Positions 44,945 through 56,894 of a stretch of 64,000 nt of DNA are shown one piece after another; the first letter of the stretch is position 1; each line of letters opens with the position of its first letter. Both the position numbers and the translations under genes were made by a program. The stretch is from Paralvinella palmiformis (Eukaryota > Annelida > Polychaeta > Terebellida > Alvinellidae), in the NCBI GenBank assembly GCA_025642065.1, contig JAODUP010000443.1, positions 365,001 to 429,000 of the forward strand, read 5' to 3'. The notes beneath the pieces were generated by a model. The model was given only the letters and a program-made list of their open reading frames with translations. It searched no databases and was not told the origin of the DNA.

Positions 44945-46459
44945 CCCCCCCCCCCCTATAAGTCTGAGTATCACTGCGATTATATGATATTGTCAATTGA
45001 CAATGAATATCCTTGTATAACAAAAGATCAGCCTCTTCATGAAGTGGTATTGCAACACTGGTTATCCCAGAGACTGGCGCACATAATTATGTACCAACAA
45101 AATGGTAAATATGACGGGCGATGTTGTGGGCTACCAGGAAAAGTTACTAGATGGATCAGGGAAAAGAATGAATAGCTTTAAATGATGAGCAATCCTAATT
45201 TACTTGCAAAAGATGCGTAAAATACAATCTAACCCGTTACCGAAGCCTGATTAGAGGATAAGCTTCCATGAGCCATTTTGTCGTGTGGTACGTTCTCTGC
45301 ATAGACAATGCATAAACAAATTTGTAGTATATGATTCACAGAGCTACTCCTCAATGAAAGTAAGACAAATGTGTCTGAATCAATTAGGAGGTAGAAAGTT
45401 AGATAAAATATAATACAAGGTTTTGCCTTCAATGATTTGGTTTACTTCTGTACTACAATATAGAAGAATTGGCGTCGGAGTTGTTATCATATATATTGTA
45501 TTCAGCACGGAAATCAACTGAACATCATATATGACTTTGTCATGTACTGTTTGAAATTTGACACTTTCAGGAACGTCTACAGCTGCAGTGATAACGGACT
45601 ACAAAATTATGACCTCAAAATCACTTTTATTTGTCACACCTCAATAACCCAGTGCCAAAGGTATCCATGGGCACTGCATTGGTGCTCGGTATCGGAATTC
45701 ATCACCAACTCGGAAGCAGTCAATTCAGAAGTACTGCATTACATTGTGCATGTGTAATACAAACGATTGGAAGGCGCAAGACTCATAACTTTGCAGGAAA
45801 TGAGGAAGTTCATACTTAACTATTAACATTTAGTCAAAGGTGCCAATATCTACAAGTATCAATGGCAGTCAATCTGAAATGATTATAGGTTGGATTCAAA
45901 AGAGTGTAAACTGAATTTACACATATTGACACAGGATCTGTAAATAACGTTACAATATTTATCGAGCCCGAGATTTTTAATAAGTTGCCCAATCGTAGAT
46001 TGTAGTCTTAAACCAAGATGATTCAGTCAGGGCTATATTCATTTGAGGGGTTAGTATTACCGGTACCAAAGGGCCCGCATGACCCTCATTTCTGCAACTC
46101 TGGAGATTTGCCACATCTACTGCTATAGAGAATGATAAAGGTTGAATAGAAGTACAGAATCAGATTATTATGAAGCACTGAATTCCTTAAACTGTTAGGA
46201 ATGAACGTAGTTTGGTGTTGATTAACATGCCAGTCATTTGTTAATAGTTAATCAGGGTTGGTCTACTTTACAGCAAAACTTGTCATATCCATCATGGATC
46301 CCTGTAATATTAATACGATGTCAGTATACTACTCCAAGTGGTGAGTTTGTCGGTGAAAATCAAACTCTAGCGCTCATGATAGCCCAGCTAAATCAATTTT
46401 TCTCACCGGATATGAGTTCATACATCAGTGGTGGGAATAGTACCTTTTTCTTAAATTGA
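44945..46459 (+). other. unrecognised open segments, possible exons or transposon ORF pieces
   Basis: Three coding-like stretches: about 44990-45175 (ends CCGLPGKVTRWIREKNE), 45572-45819 after a strong acceptor ACACTTTCAG (contains VPKVSMGTALVLGIGIHH and HNFAGNEEVHT with one frameshift), and 46253-46459 after TTAATCAG (contains GENQTLALMIAQLNQFF) with a donor-like GTGAGT at 46342. The GIGIHHQLGS block vaguely recalls uncharacterised transposon-linked proteins of marine invertebrates. I cannot assign a function. Confidence 0.25.
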
Positions 46460-47386
46460 AATTTCGAATCCAGAACTTATAGGGTTAAATAAAAAGTGAA
46501 ATGGAAACTTGGAGCCGATCCCATTCAAAAGGGAAACAAGTCTTTTTAAAAGAAAGTGACACTTCCTCATATATGTCCTGTTTTATATTAATATGACACA
46601 GAAACTTTAAGAGATGAGTAATCAGATAATTGCTAAAAAATATTCATTTAATGACTGAACTACCGTCATGATAGCCCACATCTGCTAATGAGTAACTTGT
46701 TTAATTAATAAACAATTAAAGATCCCCCCCGCCAAGTATTAACATGCTGCTATCCGTACATTAGGCACAATTAATGCTATATATAGGGTAGACCAATATA
46801 ATGATATCAGATCAGAGGTGTCTAATTATTAATTAGCTAATAAATGCTATATTCTGACAACCACAATTTTTCCACATTTGGGGTCTAGTTAATTATATCG
46901 AATACACATTCATAGTTACTCTAGAGAGGGGGGGCTCGCTGTACAGCATAGTAAATACCCGGAAGATCGACATCAACATTCAAACATACCATTCATAAAA
47001 TTTCATTAAAAAGGTTTTAGTTCCTTGACTATGACGCAGAATAAGGAAGTTATAGACATGGAAGCAAATATGTTTAGTTCCTATTGGTTGATTTGGCTTT
47101 CCCCTTGATTGGGAATTTATTTTCAATTATATATTCCCAAAAATCTCTGGTATATAACGACACGGATGACGCCGATGTCTGTCGTCTTTATACTACAATC
47201 ATGGTAACTAATCTCCCTGATGCATGCCGAGTTATTTCATATAACAAACGGGATTAATGTGGAAATATAGTTTGTTAATATTAAAGGGCATATTGAATGG
47301 TTTATCCGAGGACTGCAGAACTGATTTTATTTAATAAGGTTAATCTTTCTAAGTAACAAGCGTCAAATCAACGTCCGTAAACACAG
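46460..47386. other. intergenic, no supported gene
   Basis: AT-rich, with short poly-G/poly-C runs; no exon or repeat recognised. Confidence 0.4.
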
Positions 47387-47482
47387 AAGAATGGAACGAA
47401 GTGGGTGACGCTTCTGAGGTGATACGTCATTATTATGCGCTGAACTGGATTAGGTATTCCAAGTGGCTATACCTCCGGACTG
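47387..47482 (+). CDS. candidate exon upstream of the nuclease pseudogene
   Basis: Acceptor AAACACAG, 31 open codons (starts EWNEVGDASEVIRHYYALNW), donor GTAAGG, ending in phase 1. Its phase does not match the 47791 exon directly (which needs phase 2), so an extra exon or an old mutation would be required. Confidence 0.3.
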
Positions 47483-47790
47483 GTAAGGGCCTTCTTTGAA
47501 CTACTGCCCAAGTACACAGCCGGTTTGCCTGCGCGGTAAGTGTATGCATGAATACACATTCCGAGTTAGTAAATAATGCCCAGAGTCGGGCATATTTCAA
47601 AGCGTTATAATTAAGTGTATTTGGAACATAGTCGTCTGTTCATTCTGTTTTCAAATATTTATACGTTCGTATGGCTGGCAAAACTACGACTAATGTGCAA
47701 TGTAGAACAGCTAATTAAAGTGTATGCCTTCAGCGGGTATAATAGTACGGCCAATTATGATCTAGCATATTAGTTGTGTCTAAATTTTAG

Positions 47791-48494
47791 CACAAATTGC
47801 TATAACAAGGATCTTCTCGAGATATATTTTACGTACGATTGCACTAAAACGGAAATTGACCGCGGCCATATGGCCCACTTCTTCGTCTTAATTTCCCTCT
47901 TGTGTGACATCAGCAAGTTGATTTCGGCAGCTGCGCAATTTTTGTTGTTGTTGTTGTTCGGGGGAGAATCCCCAGGCTGTCGCTTATTCGGCACAGCCTC
48001 TATGTTTGAGTGGTTGAGAAACTGCTCCCCCCACCACTCACAGGGGAGCAGTACGGAAAGATGGAGCCGAAATACCCTGAGGGTGGTCACTGCCAGAGTG
48101 TTTTACGTCCTCAGGGGGTTTTTAACGTCCCCCTTTATTTTAAATAATTCAGTGGAGACGGCAGCGCCATTTAACGTGGTCAGCCACCCACGATGTAGTG
48201 AGCCGAGAAATTAATCCCTGGAAAAGTTTCGACCTCTTGCGGGGTTCGAACCTGCGACCATTGGCACCAAGGACCGGGTGCTTAACCACTAGGCCACCGG
48301 AGCTCACTAGCTGCGCAATGGCCATCTCTCTGGGAGCAGTCAAGAGGGCGTGATGAATTGTGGGTAAATGTCCTTAGCAACCATACCCTAAACAATATAA
48401 TATTGGGAAATGTAAAGTTTGGAGTTGTAAAAATAATAAACGGAAAAATAAAGGAAAACGCTACTTTAGAGTGCCAGATCTATTTGCACTAGGT
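47791..48494 (+). pseudogene. DNA/RNA non-specific endonuclease-like exon, SINE-interrupted
   Basis: After the acceptor AAATTTTAG the frame reads NCYNKDLLEIYFTYDC and TEIDRGHMA. D-R-G-H is the catalytic histidine motif of the endonuclease G/NUC1 family. A SINE-B (47940-48308) with 11-bp target duplication AGCTGCGCAAT cuts the frame. Beyond it the same frame continues with QWPSLWEQ (place of the family's PQW), then KFGVVKIINGKI (place of the GxxGVxxxxG segment), to a stop at 48494 just inside compound repeat B. The N-x-GNW metal-binding motif is not visible. The family degrades nucleic acid outside the cell or in organelles. This copy is non-functional. Confidence 0.45.
47940..48308 (-). mobile_element. 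SINE-B, full length, target duplication AGCTGCGCAAT
   Basis: (TTG)n/CCGAACAAC tail at left, complete body, head ending at the right (minus-strand GAGCTCCGGTGGCCTAGTGG). Exact direct repeats at 47929-47939 and 48309-48319. Confidence 0.92.
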
Positions 48495-50463
48495 GACCCA
48501 TTTATTTGATAGTGTCTTTCACATACATGCATTTTTATTAACACACTATTCAATATTTGGAGTACAGACAGTTGATCACCCGGACAGTTGCTCACCATAC
48601 ACTTGCTCACCAAGCAAATGAAAAGTGGACACTTGCTCACCAGTGAATTTTTAATGTGAGAAAAAAGGTTTATAATTATATTAATCAAATAAAATAAAAT
48701 AATCTCTGAACTTTAATTCCCTAATAATTGGTAATATTCATCCCAATAATTATATAGGTAATATGATACTAAGAAATATATTTCTGAATTAAAAATCCTT
48801 TTTTTTTCCTGGTGAGCAACTGTCCTACACCCTAATATTTGGCATATGAATGTCTACATGAATAGTAGGAATATAACAAAATAATTACATTTATTGTTCT
48901 TCTGCACACAAATTGAATATTGTCTATCTGAACAGTTAAATAGTCTAATTCGGCACTGCCTTTGAGAATCCTATAGCAGAATACCATCTTAAAAGTTTTA
49001 CTGTTGGATAGAAGATTGTGCACTTTAGTTTGAATATTTACAAAGTTTGAAAATATTCGCTCACTTGATGCTGATGAAACTGAATCCATTGAACATTTTG
49101 TGTAATTAGCTTGCTGATGATCACACTTTTTGCACTTTGCACATTTTTTATTTCCAACGGCAACATGTAAAAAATATTCCCAAGTGGAATTCTCTGGCCT
49201 TCCACCTTTATACAGTACTAAAGGCTGGCTATCAAATAATAATCACAGTCTTAGTTCAATAATTTAAGCCAACATGCAGGTATGTATCAATGTGATATGA
49301 CACTATGATCATGAGGAAATGTAACACTGCTTCAAATTAAATTCAGACTGGCTTTCTATACTGAGGCAAAATGAAGTCACATTTTAAAACTGTGATATAT
49401 CACCTGGGTTATGCAGTCACTTCTTAACAACATTACAATATATGTATGTGTCAACATTGAATAGAGGGTTATTCTGAGACTAGTAGATTATCTGCCGTAT
49501 ATACAAGTAGTAATAACACACATGCCAAATATAGTTAACAGTGTTAATAACGTCTGTGTAAAAAACCTCCCAACCCTGACATATTGTATGTTACATACCA
49601 TTATTTATATTTGTGTATAATAACGGAGAAAACAGTATATCTAAAGATAGGCCTATATTTGCAACATCCATAAAGAAAACATAATATTGACAGAGCATAC
49701 ACAAACTCAAAAATATAACAATATACATGTAGATGCAAGATGAAAATTTTGAATGTTGGCTAAATGTCCCCCCTGCAAATATTCGCTAAATGTCCGTTGG
49801 CTAAGTGTCCGTTGGCTAAATGTCCGGATACCGGACTAGTGGATAAGAGCGTGGGGCTTCCGTAGCCATAGTCCATGCTGTTCGGGAGGCCGGAGGTTCC
49901 CGGCCGCGACATTATAGTAGGAGGAGGTTTTAGCCCAACCAGGCAACTGGTAAGGTTTTTTCTCCTCTGAAAGTGACTTTTATAGTAAACTGAGGTGCCA
50001 CCAAGTTAAACAACTCCTAGTTCGCCAATCGTCACAACAAGTGGCTGTGCCCAATAGGCGACAGCCAGGGTCTATCCCCCAAACTTTTACAAGTACTGCT
50101 ACAAGCTGTGTAGTGAGCTCCGGTGGCCTAGCGGTTAAGCACCCGGCACTTGGTGCCAACGGTCACAGGTTCGAACCCCGTAAGAGGTCGAAACTTTTCC
50201 AGAGGTTAATTTCTCGGCTCAAAACATCGTGGGTGCGGACCACGTTAAATGGCACTGCTGTCTCCACTGAATTATTTAAAATAAAGGGGGACGTTAAAAA
50301 ACCCTGAGGACGTAAAACACTCTGGCAGTGACCACCCTCAGGGTATTTCGCCTCCATCTTTCCGTAATGCTCCCCCGTGAGTGGTGGAGGAGGAGTTTCT
50401 CAACCACTCGAACATAGAGGCTGTGCTGATTAAGCGACAGCCTGGAGACACTCCCCGAACAAC
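48474..50463 (+). repeat. 2-kb compound repeat, copy B
   Basis: Direct copy of 40207-42261, about 6.2 kb downstream. It includes the damaged hAT MITE, hAT remnant (minus strand 48832-49210, SASSERIFSNFVNI intact without the early stop of copy A), TTGGCTAAATGTCC repeats and the SINE dimer. Homology ends at the SINE-B tail. Confidence 0.85.
50114..50463 (+). mobile_element. SINE-B, full length, in compound repeat B
   Basis: Head GAGCTCCGGTGGCCTAGCGG, B box GGTTCGAACCCCG, body with a duplicated GGGACGTTAAAAA/GGACGTAAAAC segment, tail CCGAACAACA. The downstream target duplication present in copy A is not preserved here. Confidence 0.85.
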
Positions 50464-50648
50464 ACGCTTGATTGTGTAGACTCCCTTCAACTGACACGTT
50501 TTATTAATTAATTGTTTCACAGCAACTGGCGAGCGAGGTTTGCAATGTGAAAAAACTGATTTTTATATTATGCTAATCATCTGGTGGTACCGGTAGGTAA
50601 CAACCTCTGACTATCAAGTATTATATTATATACAGACTGGCAGACATG

Positions 50649-51181
50649 GGGTCAATTCAATTCCGGAATTGGAATTGATGGTCAATTCCAATTCCCGAAT
50701 TGGAATTGATTATTTAAAAAAAATGAATTGGAATTGAGAAATTTTGAATTGGAATTGAGAAATTTTGAATTTGAAGTTTCCTACAAAAAATTTAATCCAA
50801 AAATTAATATACCATTTTTACAATGTTAACACTTACATGTGGTGTTACCAACATACTGGAACCATAATGATGCAGAGCTTTGGTTTAGTACCCAACAGGA
50901 TTGTGAAAGTAAATACAGGGTCTGACCCCTGCTGGTCGGAACTAAGCAAATACATTCGTTTCAAGGCCCCTACTGGGCAGTGGAATATAAACACACCTTT
51001 GATGATTAGAAAATATACTCTTACATGGAGATTCACCCAAGACTATTATGATCCACCACGTGATATAATACCTCTTTAGCTAAAAGCGCTTTGTGGTTAG
51101 GCTTGCGCTAATTTTACCATATTAACACTTACATGTGCTGTTACCAATATACTGGAACCAAATTGATCCAGAACTTTGGTT

Positions 51182-51217
<36 letters not shown>

Positions 51218-51420
51218 AATATGCACACTGGTTGGTCTCGATACCTTGGGCTCCACCAACGCGGTGACACCACCACATAGCATGCATGTAATCTATATAG
51301 AGATATTGCTATCTAGGAATTTACCCCCGTTCAATGTTTAGAACAGGCCAAAATTAAATTAAATCCACAAATTAATTTACCATTTCATTTTTTAATTCAG
51401 AAATATTTCTTCCATGAGAA
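50649..51420 (+). repeat. AATTCC-rich dispersed repeat with internal insertion
   Basis: Begins GGGGTCAATTCAATTCCGG and repeats GAATTGGAATTGAGAAATTT. It is broken after ATTAATATACCATTTTTAC by about 530 bases (which contain their own direct repeat of ACACTTACATGTG...TACTGGAACC at 50828 and 51125) and resumes near 51345. An inverted copy is at 55768-56098. Confidence 0.65.
51187..51216. repeat. (TA)n microsatellite
   Basis: A TA run of about 15 units. Confidence 0.9.
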
Positions 51421-51495
51421 TCCTACTTGGAATATAAGGCGTTTGACACGGAAGCAAGATTTTAAAAACATGTTCCGAGTCATATAACGCAGACA

Positions 51496-51785
51496 CATTG
51501 TGTACATAAATTTTATACACTCTGGTGGTTAAATATTATAAATAGACTAATTTGAATAACTAGGTTTTGAGAACCTTGCGAAATATTTCTTTTCGTGTCG
51601 TTGGGAAATATATCACTGACAAGAGTACTCACAGATGTAAAATATGACATGAACATGGGCTAAATCAGTGGATGCCTTGGGCATAACTGATCTCAAACCA
51701 ATTAAGTGAAAGCAGGTGCGGATCGTGAGGGGTCTCCCTGTGTGGGTTACAGGTATTTTGCCCCTTCGGTCTTTAATCCCTTCAT
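51496..51785 (+). repeat. dispersed repeat, copy 2 (copy 1 at 21842-22130)
   Basis: Same order as copy 1 with small indels; it ends shortly after the TTTTGCCCCTTCGG motif. Confidence 0.75.
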
Positions 51786-51975
51786 GATGAGATACAAGTG
51801 GACTTTGGTATATTGGTAAGTGATTGTTTCTCTGGTATGAAGGTATCGTATGATTCTGGTTTCATACTGGTGAATTTTATATTATATGTGTTTGTCCGAT
51901 CCGTCTCTGAATCAAAGTAATATAATATTGTATATATATCATTATTGTGTATGCGTCTATATACCGTCGTTGGTG

Positions 51976-52032
51976 ATATATATATATATATATATATATA
52001 GTGTGTGTGTGTGTGTGTGTGCGTTTGTGTGT
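51976..52032. repeat. (TA)n(GT)n compound microsatellite
   Basis: TA run 51976-52000 followed by a GT run to about 52032. Confidence 0.9.
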
Positions 52033-52160
52033 GTTACAGTTAATCTATAAAATCAGGTAATATGTACATTACCTGAAATATTCAAGTAATACGTCTATTG
52101 CTAGCTGAGATTTAAAACTTCAGGTAATATACATATTACCTGATTATACAGATTAATTGT

Positions 52161-52167
<7 letters not shown>
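52033..52167. mobile_element. 135-bp palindromic MITE
   Basis: The left arm GTTACAGTTAATCTATAAAA then TCAGGTAATATGT...ATTACCTGA is mirrored at the right (TCAGGTAATATACATATTACC then TGATTATACAGATTAATTGTAAC). Arms are about 45 bases with a 40-base centre. It sits between a (GT)n and a (TA)n tract. Confidence 0.65.
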
Positions 52168-52200
<33 letters not shown>

Positions 52201-52219
52201 ACAGAGAGAGAGAGAGAGA
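52167..52219. repeat. (TA)n and (GA)n microsatellites
   Basis: TA run to about 52195, then GA run to about 52219. Confidence 0.9.
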
Positions 52220-52315
52220 TACTTGTTATTTTATCATCACAGTACCTTAGTATTTAAGAGCACTGAATACAATATTACCACTTCAATTCAGTCTCTCTTT
52301 TCTCTCTCACCTGAT

Positions 52316-52420
52316 TAGTCGAATCTCAGGGCGGGCATGTCTGAAGGTTAGCTTTGGAGGTCGATTGGCCCATTTAGCCTACCTTGTGAAAAACAAGTGG
52401 CCGTAAAACTCCAAACATCT
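52316..52420 (+). mobile_element. SINE-A fragment
   Basis: From GAATCTCAGGGCGGGCATG through GGCCCATTTAGCCTACC to GGCCGTAAAAC; head absent and body shortened. Confidence 0.7.
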
Positions 52421-52810
52421 ATCCATATCTCTCTTTCTCTCTCAGTCCAAACAAAATAGATATGCTTTGTATGTCAAGAAGACACTCGTGTACACCCCCC
52501 CCCAACAACAACCCCATGACGAGATAAAAAAATCCATGTAATGCGTTCTCCAAAATCCACCTCTGAATAAAGACATGTCTGGCACCATGCCAAAGTGTGC
52601 TTTTAAGTATCGATTTTCCCCCAATAATACACTGATCTGCAAATAGAATCATGAATAAACTATATGAAATAAACAACATCAAATCGGCCTACGTGATTCC
52701 GTACTTATATTTACGTATATTAAGTTTGGTTGACTCATATTATTTTCCTGGTGTTTTATCAAAGCAGTTAGGTTGGAAGACGTATGTGTCGTATAGAAAA
52801 TTACAACTCG

Positions 52811-52930
52811 TCGTGGGCATCTCTGATGAGTGTTTCATCTTTGACTTCACCTCATTCACTTTGGGGGTCGCTCGGCCCATTTAGCCTATCACGCGCACAA
52901 AAGAGCCGTAAAACATCAATCATCATCATA
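52811..52930 (+). mobile_element. SINE-A fragment
   Basis: Body and tail only (CGTGGGCATCTCTGATGAG through CATCAATCATCATCATA). Confidence 0.75.
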
Positions 52931-53058
52931 AGGTATAAAACACGTAATTATTTGACTCGTTTCGTCTTTAACTCAGATATAGGATAGCCAAATTAGAACA
53001 TGACCAATTATATTCGCTTATTATTTAGTGACGCAAAGCCAGTTTTTTTAACGCCCCC

Positions 53059-53083
53059 CCCCGCTAGGCCACCGGAGCTCACT
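53059..53083 (-). mobile_element. SINE-B head fragment
   Basis: CCGCTAGGCCACCGGAGCTC is the SINE-B tRNA-like head in minus orientation, cut at a poly-C run. Confidence 0.55.
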
Positions 53084-55767
53084 GCACGGACATAGACATA
53101 CGTTTGTATGTATATGAAATATTTCAGGTCGTTCGGTGCGGTTGGCACCAAGCCAAAGTGTAGTTTCGGCTGATCTCATTTTATTTATATCAGTCGAGAA
53201 GAAATGATCAACGCGTATCATCCTGACCCGGAAGAATAGCAATAAACTAAAATTACAGCACAGGCTATTTATTTAATATGAAAGTTTCGTGTAAGTTTAG
53301 GTTTTTTTCCATGATGATAAAAAAAACCCTGGCGTGGTGGAGGTTTAAGTTAACCAGAAATACTCCCTGGGCGTAAGAGTGTAAATGAACTGGTGGTGAG
53401 CCACTCATAGTAATCGAATAGATCGCCGATTCATTATAAAATATGCTTGTACACAGATATGGTCGCCACCACATTAACTTCAGTGTGTGGCAAATTTTGT
53501 TTAGATGTGTTTTAATGTTATTTCACGATATCAGTGGAAGACCGAAGAGGTTATTTTGTTCAAACAAAAGGTGCTGCCACCTAGGGAACAAATAAAGTAA
53601 TTTTGATGATGTATCTGGGCTGCTTTCTGTGTATGGGGGGCTGTAAAGAAACCCACCAGAGGCTGGGCTATGATTTTGGCGTTGAGGTTTGGTGGATAAA
53701 TACTTTCCTCGTAATACCACACGGTTTAACGAATATTTACAATAGTGGTCGGAAGACGCTTGCCATCCACGTCATAGCATCGCGATAAACAATGTAGACA
53801 TTTAAACTTCGTGATATTAGTAGATTGAAACGTTATGCTAACATGGCCGTTTAAAGGACTCTTCAAGTTCCAGGTAGTGCTGCCGCATGCACCAAATAAC
53901 TGGTTTATTTAGTTGTTATTAGGCCCCCTTTTTATGAAACTATTATAGAAACTACCGTACGAAGTTTCAATTAATCCCAGGGTGTCAAGGTCTCCGTTAT
54001 TTCATGATTATGCTAGATCTCTCTTTGTTTCATCCTTTCTTGACATCTCTCCTCGTTCTGGACAAAAGGACATCGTCTGCATTTTATTTCCTCATAACTG
54101 AATTCAGTGACTTTTACACTTTCAAACTGAGCTCCTTCCGCGATAAAACACCGATTTATACGGGTAGTAGCATCTATTTCCCCATTCATGTCCCCTTTTT
54201 TCAACATTTTTGACTGACAAAAGGGGGAGATCTTCCCACCCCCTCCAACTCACACCCCCATTGCAGCATTGGGGCCAAAACATAAAGTCTCCAGCTTCGC
54301 ATCCTTTACTTTAATTTCAAGTCTGTGTACACACTGAATTTGGACGCCATGTCCAAAAGTTATCCTAAGCATTCTATGCTCCCATTGTGTGGTATAGTAC
54401 TTTAATTGACATTAACCGTAGTTGGACCAATGATCGAATCTCGTTGTAGAAGCTCTTACTCCCTGTGCTTTTACCCCCTCAACATATGAAAAAAATTATT
54501 CTGAATATAAAAAAGTATGATAGTGATTTAAATATATTTTGTTTTGGATTATTATAGTAAAATCTGTTTACACACACAGTGTGTTTGTGCATGCGCGCGT
54601 GTGTGTGTGTCTCCGTGCGTGCGTCCCCGACAGCTTATAATCACCATAAGAATGTAGTATTCTTTTATCCCAAACTTAGGTAAGAAATTAGCCTTTTTCA
54701 GTCAAATATATTGGTTACAAATAGAAACAAATTTGTAATCTGCAAGCCTCGGATTTAACATGCAGTGCAGTTTTGTTTAAATATTTGGGTCTGTTGAGGT
54801 TATTGGGGGGGGGGGGGGAATACCCACTTTTATCATATCCCTAACCTCTTGCTAATGAAGCTGTGAATTAAGTGTTGATTGGCAGGAGATGGTTTATTCA
54901 CAATCAGTTTGTTTAAATAAACATTAATGCAAAGGGTTTAGACAGAACATCCCAGCACCCCACATTCTGGGATGGGTGTACATCTATAACAAAAATATGC
55001 CTCTCCGTGAGTGGTTCCTTAGTTCACCCCGCTTAATTTCCTGGGTGATCCTTACTTTTAAGCCACTATGGTGAAGTTGACATACTAGTAATTTCACCGA
55101 GGTTTCATAAATTACAAACTATAACAATCTAATACTAATAGTACTTAACTCTTCTTCAGCAGTAAATCATCATGATGTACCTCATCCGGCTATCACCACT
55201 CTTTGATCATCAGAACACGGGACAAACCTACTAAAAGGCTGACCCTACTGTCTTAAAAATATATGTTCCAACCTAAGTACATATAGCCTGTAGCAATACT
55301 TTAAGAACAACTTTGTAATGGTTGGCTTTTACCAAATTAATTATAATTCCACACTTTACTGTAATTAAGATACATCAAAGTTAGGAAATTGTAAGTTATA
55401 AAACGGGTGTTTTGGCTGAAAACAGTCTCAAAATAACACATTTTCACTGATTTACTGACATGCCAAAATGTCAGATAATTCCACCCACTTGTTCAATTAA
55501 ACGTATTGGTGCATTTTTTCACAGCAGTTGGGCACCTTTAATGGTAGGGGAAAACAATTACATGTAGCATTGTGTGTGTGTGAGTGAGTGTGTGTGCTTG
55601 CGCGCGCGCTCGTGCGTGAATGTAGAGGGGAAAGTAAAATAAATCCAAATCCTAGTCACAAACCAAATCAATTTTATCATTAATGCGAATGAAAGAACTT
55701 CATGTAGTAACTTATCCAGTTTAGCAACACTGACATCAGCGACAAGTGACATCAGTGACAACAAAAG
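53084..55767. other. intergenic, no supported gene
   Basis: Several coding-like short frames without splice support, for example minus strand 54207-54013 and a possible 21-codon exon 54944-55006 ending at GTGAGT. Poly-G runs at 54805-54818 and GT-rich patches at 54595-54615 and 55570-55615. Confidence 0.35.
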
Positions 55768-56098
55768 GTCAATTCCATTTTGTCAATTCCAATTCCACAT
55801 AAAATTTATCAATTCCAATTCAATTCCAAATTTATCAATTCCCATTACATTTTTTACCCACTCTTTTTTACCTACTATTTTTTACCATGAGTAGGTACTC
55901 AAAATACCTACCCCAAATAGTTTATATTTCAAGTAGGATTGTCATGGAAGAACTATTCTGAATTAAAAAATTAAATGGTAAATTAATTTGTGGATTTAAT
56001 CTTTTGTAGCAAACTTCAATTTCAATTCGAAATTTATCAATCTCAATTCCATTTTTGTTTAAATAAGCAATTCCAATTCCGGAATTGAATTGACCCCG
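55768..56098 (-). repeat. AATTCC-rich dispersed repeat, inverted copy
   Basis: Mirror of the repeat at 50649: ends with CCAATTCCGGAATTGAATTG then ACCCC at the right, and contains AAATTAATTTGTGGATTTAA, the complement of the 51355 segment. Confidence 0.7.
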
Positions 56099-56207
56099 TT
56101 GGGGTCTGATATGTAATGATATTTTCACACATTGTTGTGTAATGTATGGTTTAATAGTACAATACCTAACCTGTGCTTTTATCACCAAATTAAAACATGG
56201 CTTTCTG

Positions 56208-56345
56208 ATGGCCCAGTAGTTTGAGTACACTGCTGAAAATTTCCAGACTGTGGGTTCAAATTGTGTTTCCCTAAGGAGTCGCTTGTCAGCCATACGTCCC
56301 AAGGGTGACACCAGGACTGAGGCTAAACAACTCAATCGGTGTTTA
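56208..56345 (+). mobile_element. SINE-D copy
   Basis: A-box-like TGGCCCAGTAGTTTGAG, B-box-like GTGGGTTCAAATTGTG, body AGTCGCTTGTCAGCCATACG. Related to 6684-6852. Confidence 0.5.
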
Positions 56346-56406
56346 CGCGTGTGCATGTGTGTGCTTGCGCGTTGATAAATAATTACATATATTTGTAACA
56401 TTTTAG

Positions 56407-56559
56407 CAAATAACTGATGTCCAACCCAAATTAAGCATGGAATTACGGAGCAGAAACATTGAGAATAATGACATTGGCCTTGATAGTGGAAGTCTTCAAT
56501 CGGTTGGCAAGTATAATATAAATGTAAACAGAATAATACAAGTATCACATGACATTTAA
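56407..56559 (+). CDS. candidate terminal exon, unrecognised
   Basis: Acceptor TTGTAACATTTTAG, then 50 open codons of coding-like composition (starts QITDVQPKLSMELRSRN, ends IIQVSHDI) and TAA. It could be the cytoplasmic tail of a protein whose other exons were not found. Low certainty. Confidence 0.28.
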   Translation, partial: QITDVQPKLSMELRSRNIENNDIGLDSGSLQSVGKYNINVNRIIQVSHDI

Positions 56560-56847
56560 TCATTAGTTGGTAACAGTTAGAGCCTTCAAGAACAGGCAGT
56601 CATGTTAATATCCATACTTCTTGCCCATCAATGTATCTGTGTTGATCTAGTTAACAAAAAAGGGTAAACTGTTGGTGTTTTATTTGATAATGAACATAAA
56701 TCCTGTTGATTCTACATAAAATATTGCATTTTAGTTTTTTTTTATATTCACTATTTACAAATGTTATCATTTTCAAAATGTATTTTATAACTTTAAGTGC
56801 CAAAAAATTTGTTTTAATAGTATATGTAATATTTCCCATTTTATACC

Positions 56848-56851
<4 letters not shown>

Positions 56852-56891
<40 letters not shown>
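56852..56891. repeat. (TA)n microsatellite
   Basis: A TA run of about 20 units. Confidence 0.95.

Positions 56892-56894
<3 letters not shown>

Noticed and set aside
47774..48214. 146-codon plus-strand ORF as an intact gene
   Set aside because: Its second half is SINE-B sequence inserted with a target duplication; only the first part is ancestral coding sequence.
39541..50463. SINE-B copies facing each other as terminal inverted repeats of a 2.5-2.7 kb composite transposon
   Set aside because: The left copies in the two loci have their own target duplications (AGCTGCGCAAT at 47929/48309) and different flanking DNA, so they are independent SINE insertions.
55922..56563. 213-codon minus-strand ORF, the longest in the window
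   Set aside because: It runs through the AATTCC-rich dispersed repeat and a SINE-D copy, has no domain, and overlaps a better-supported plus-strand exon. It is open by chance.
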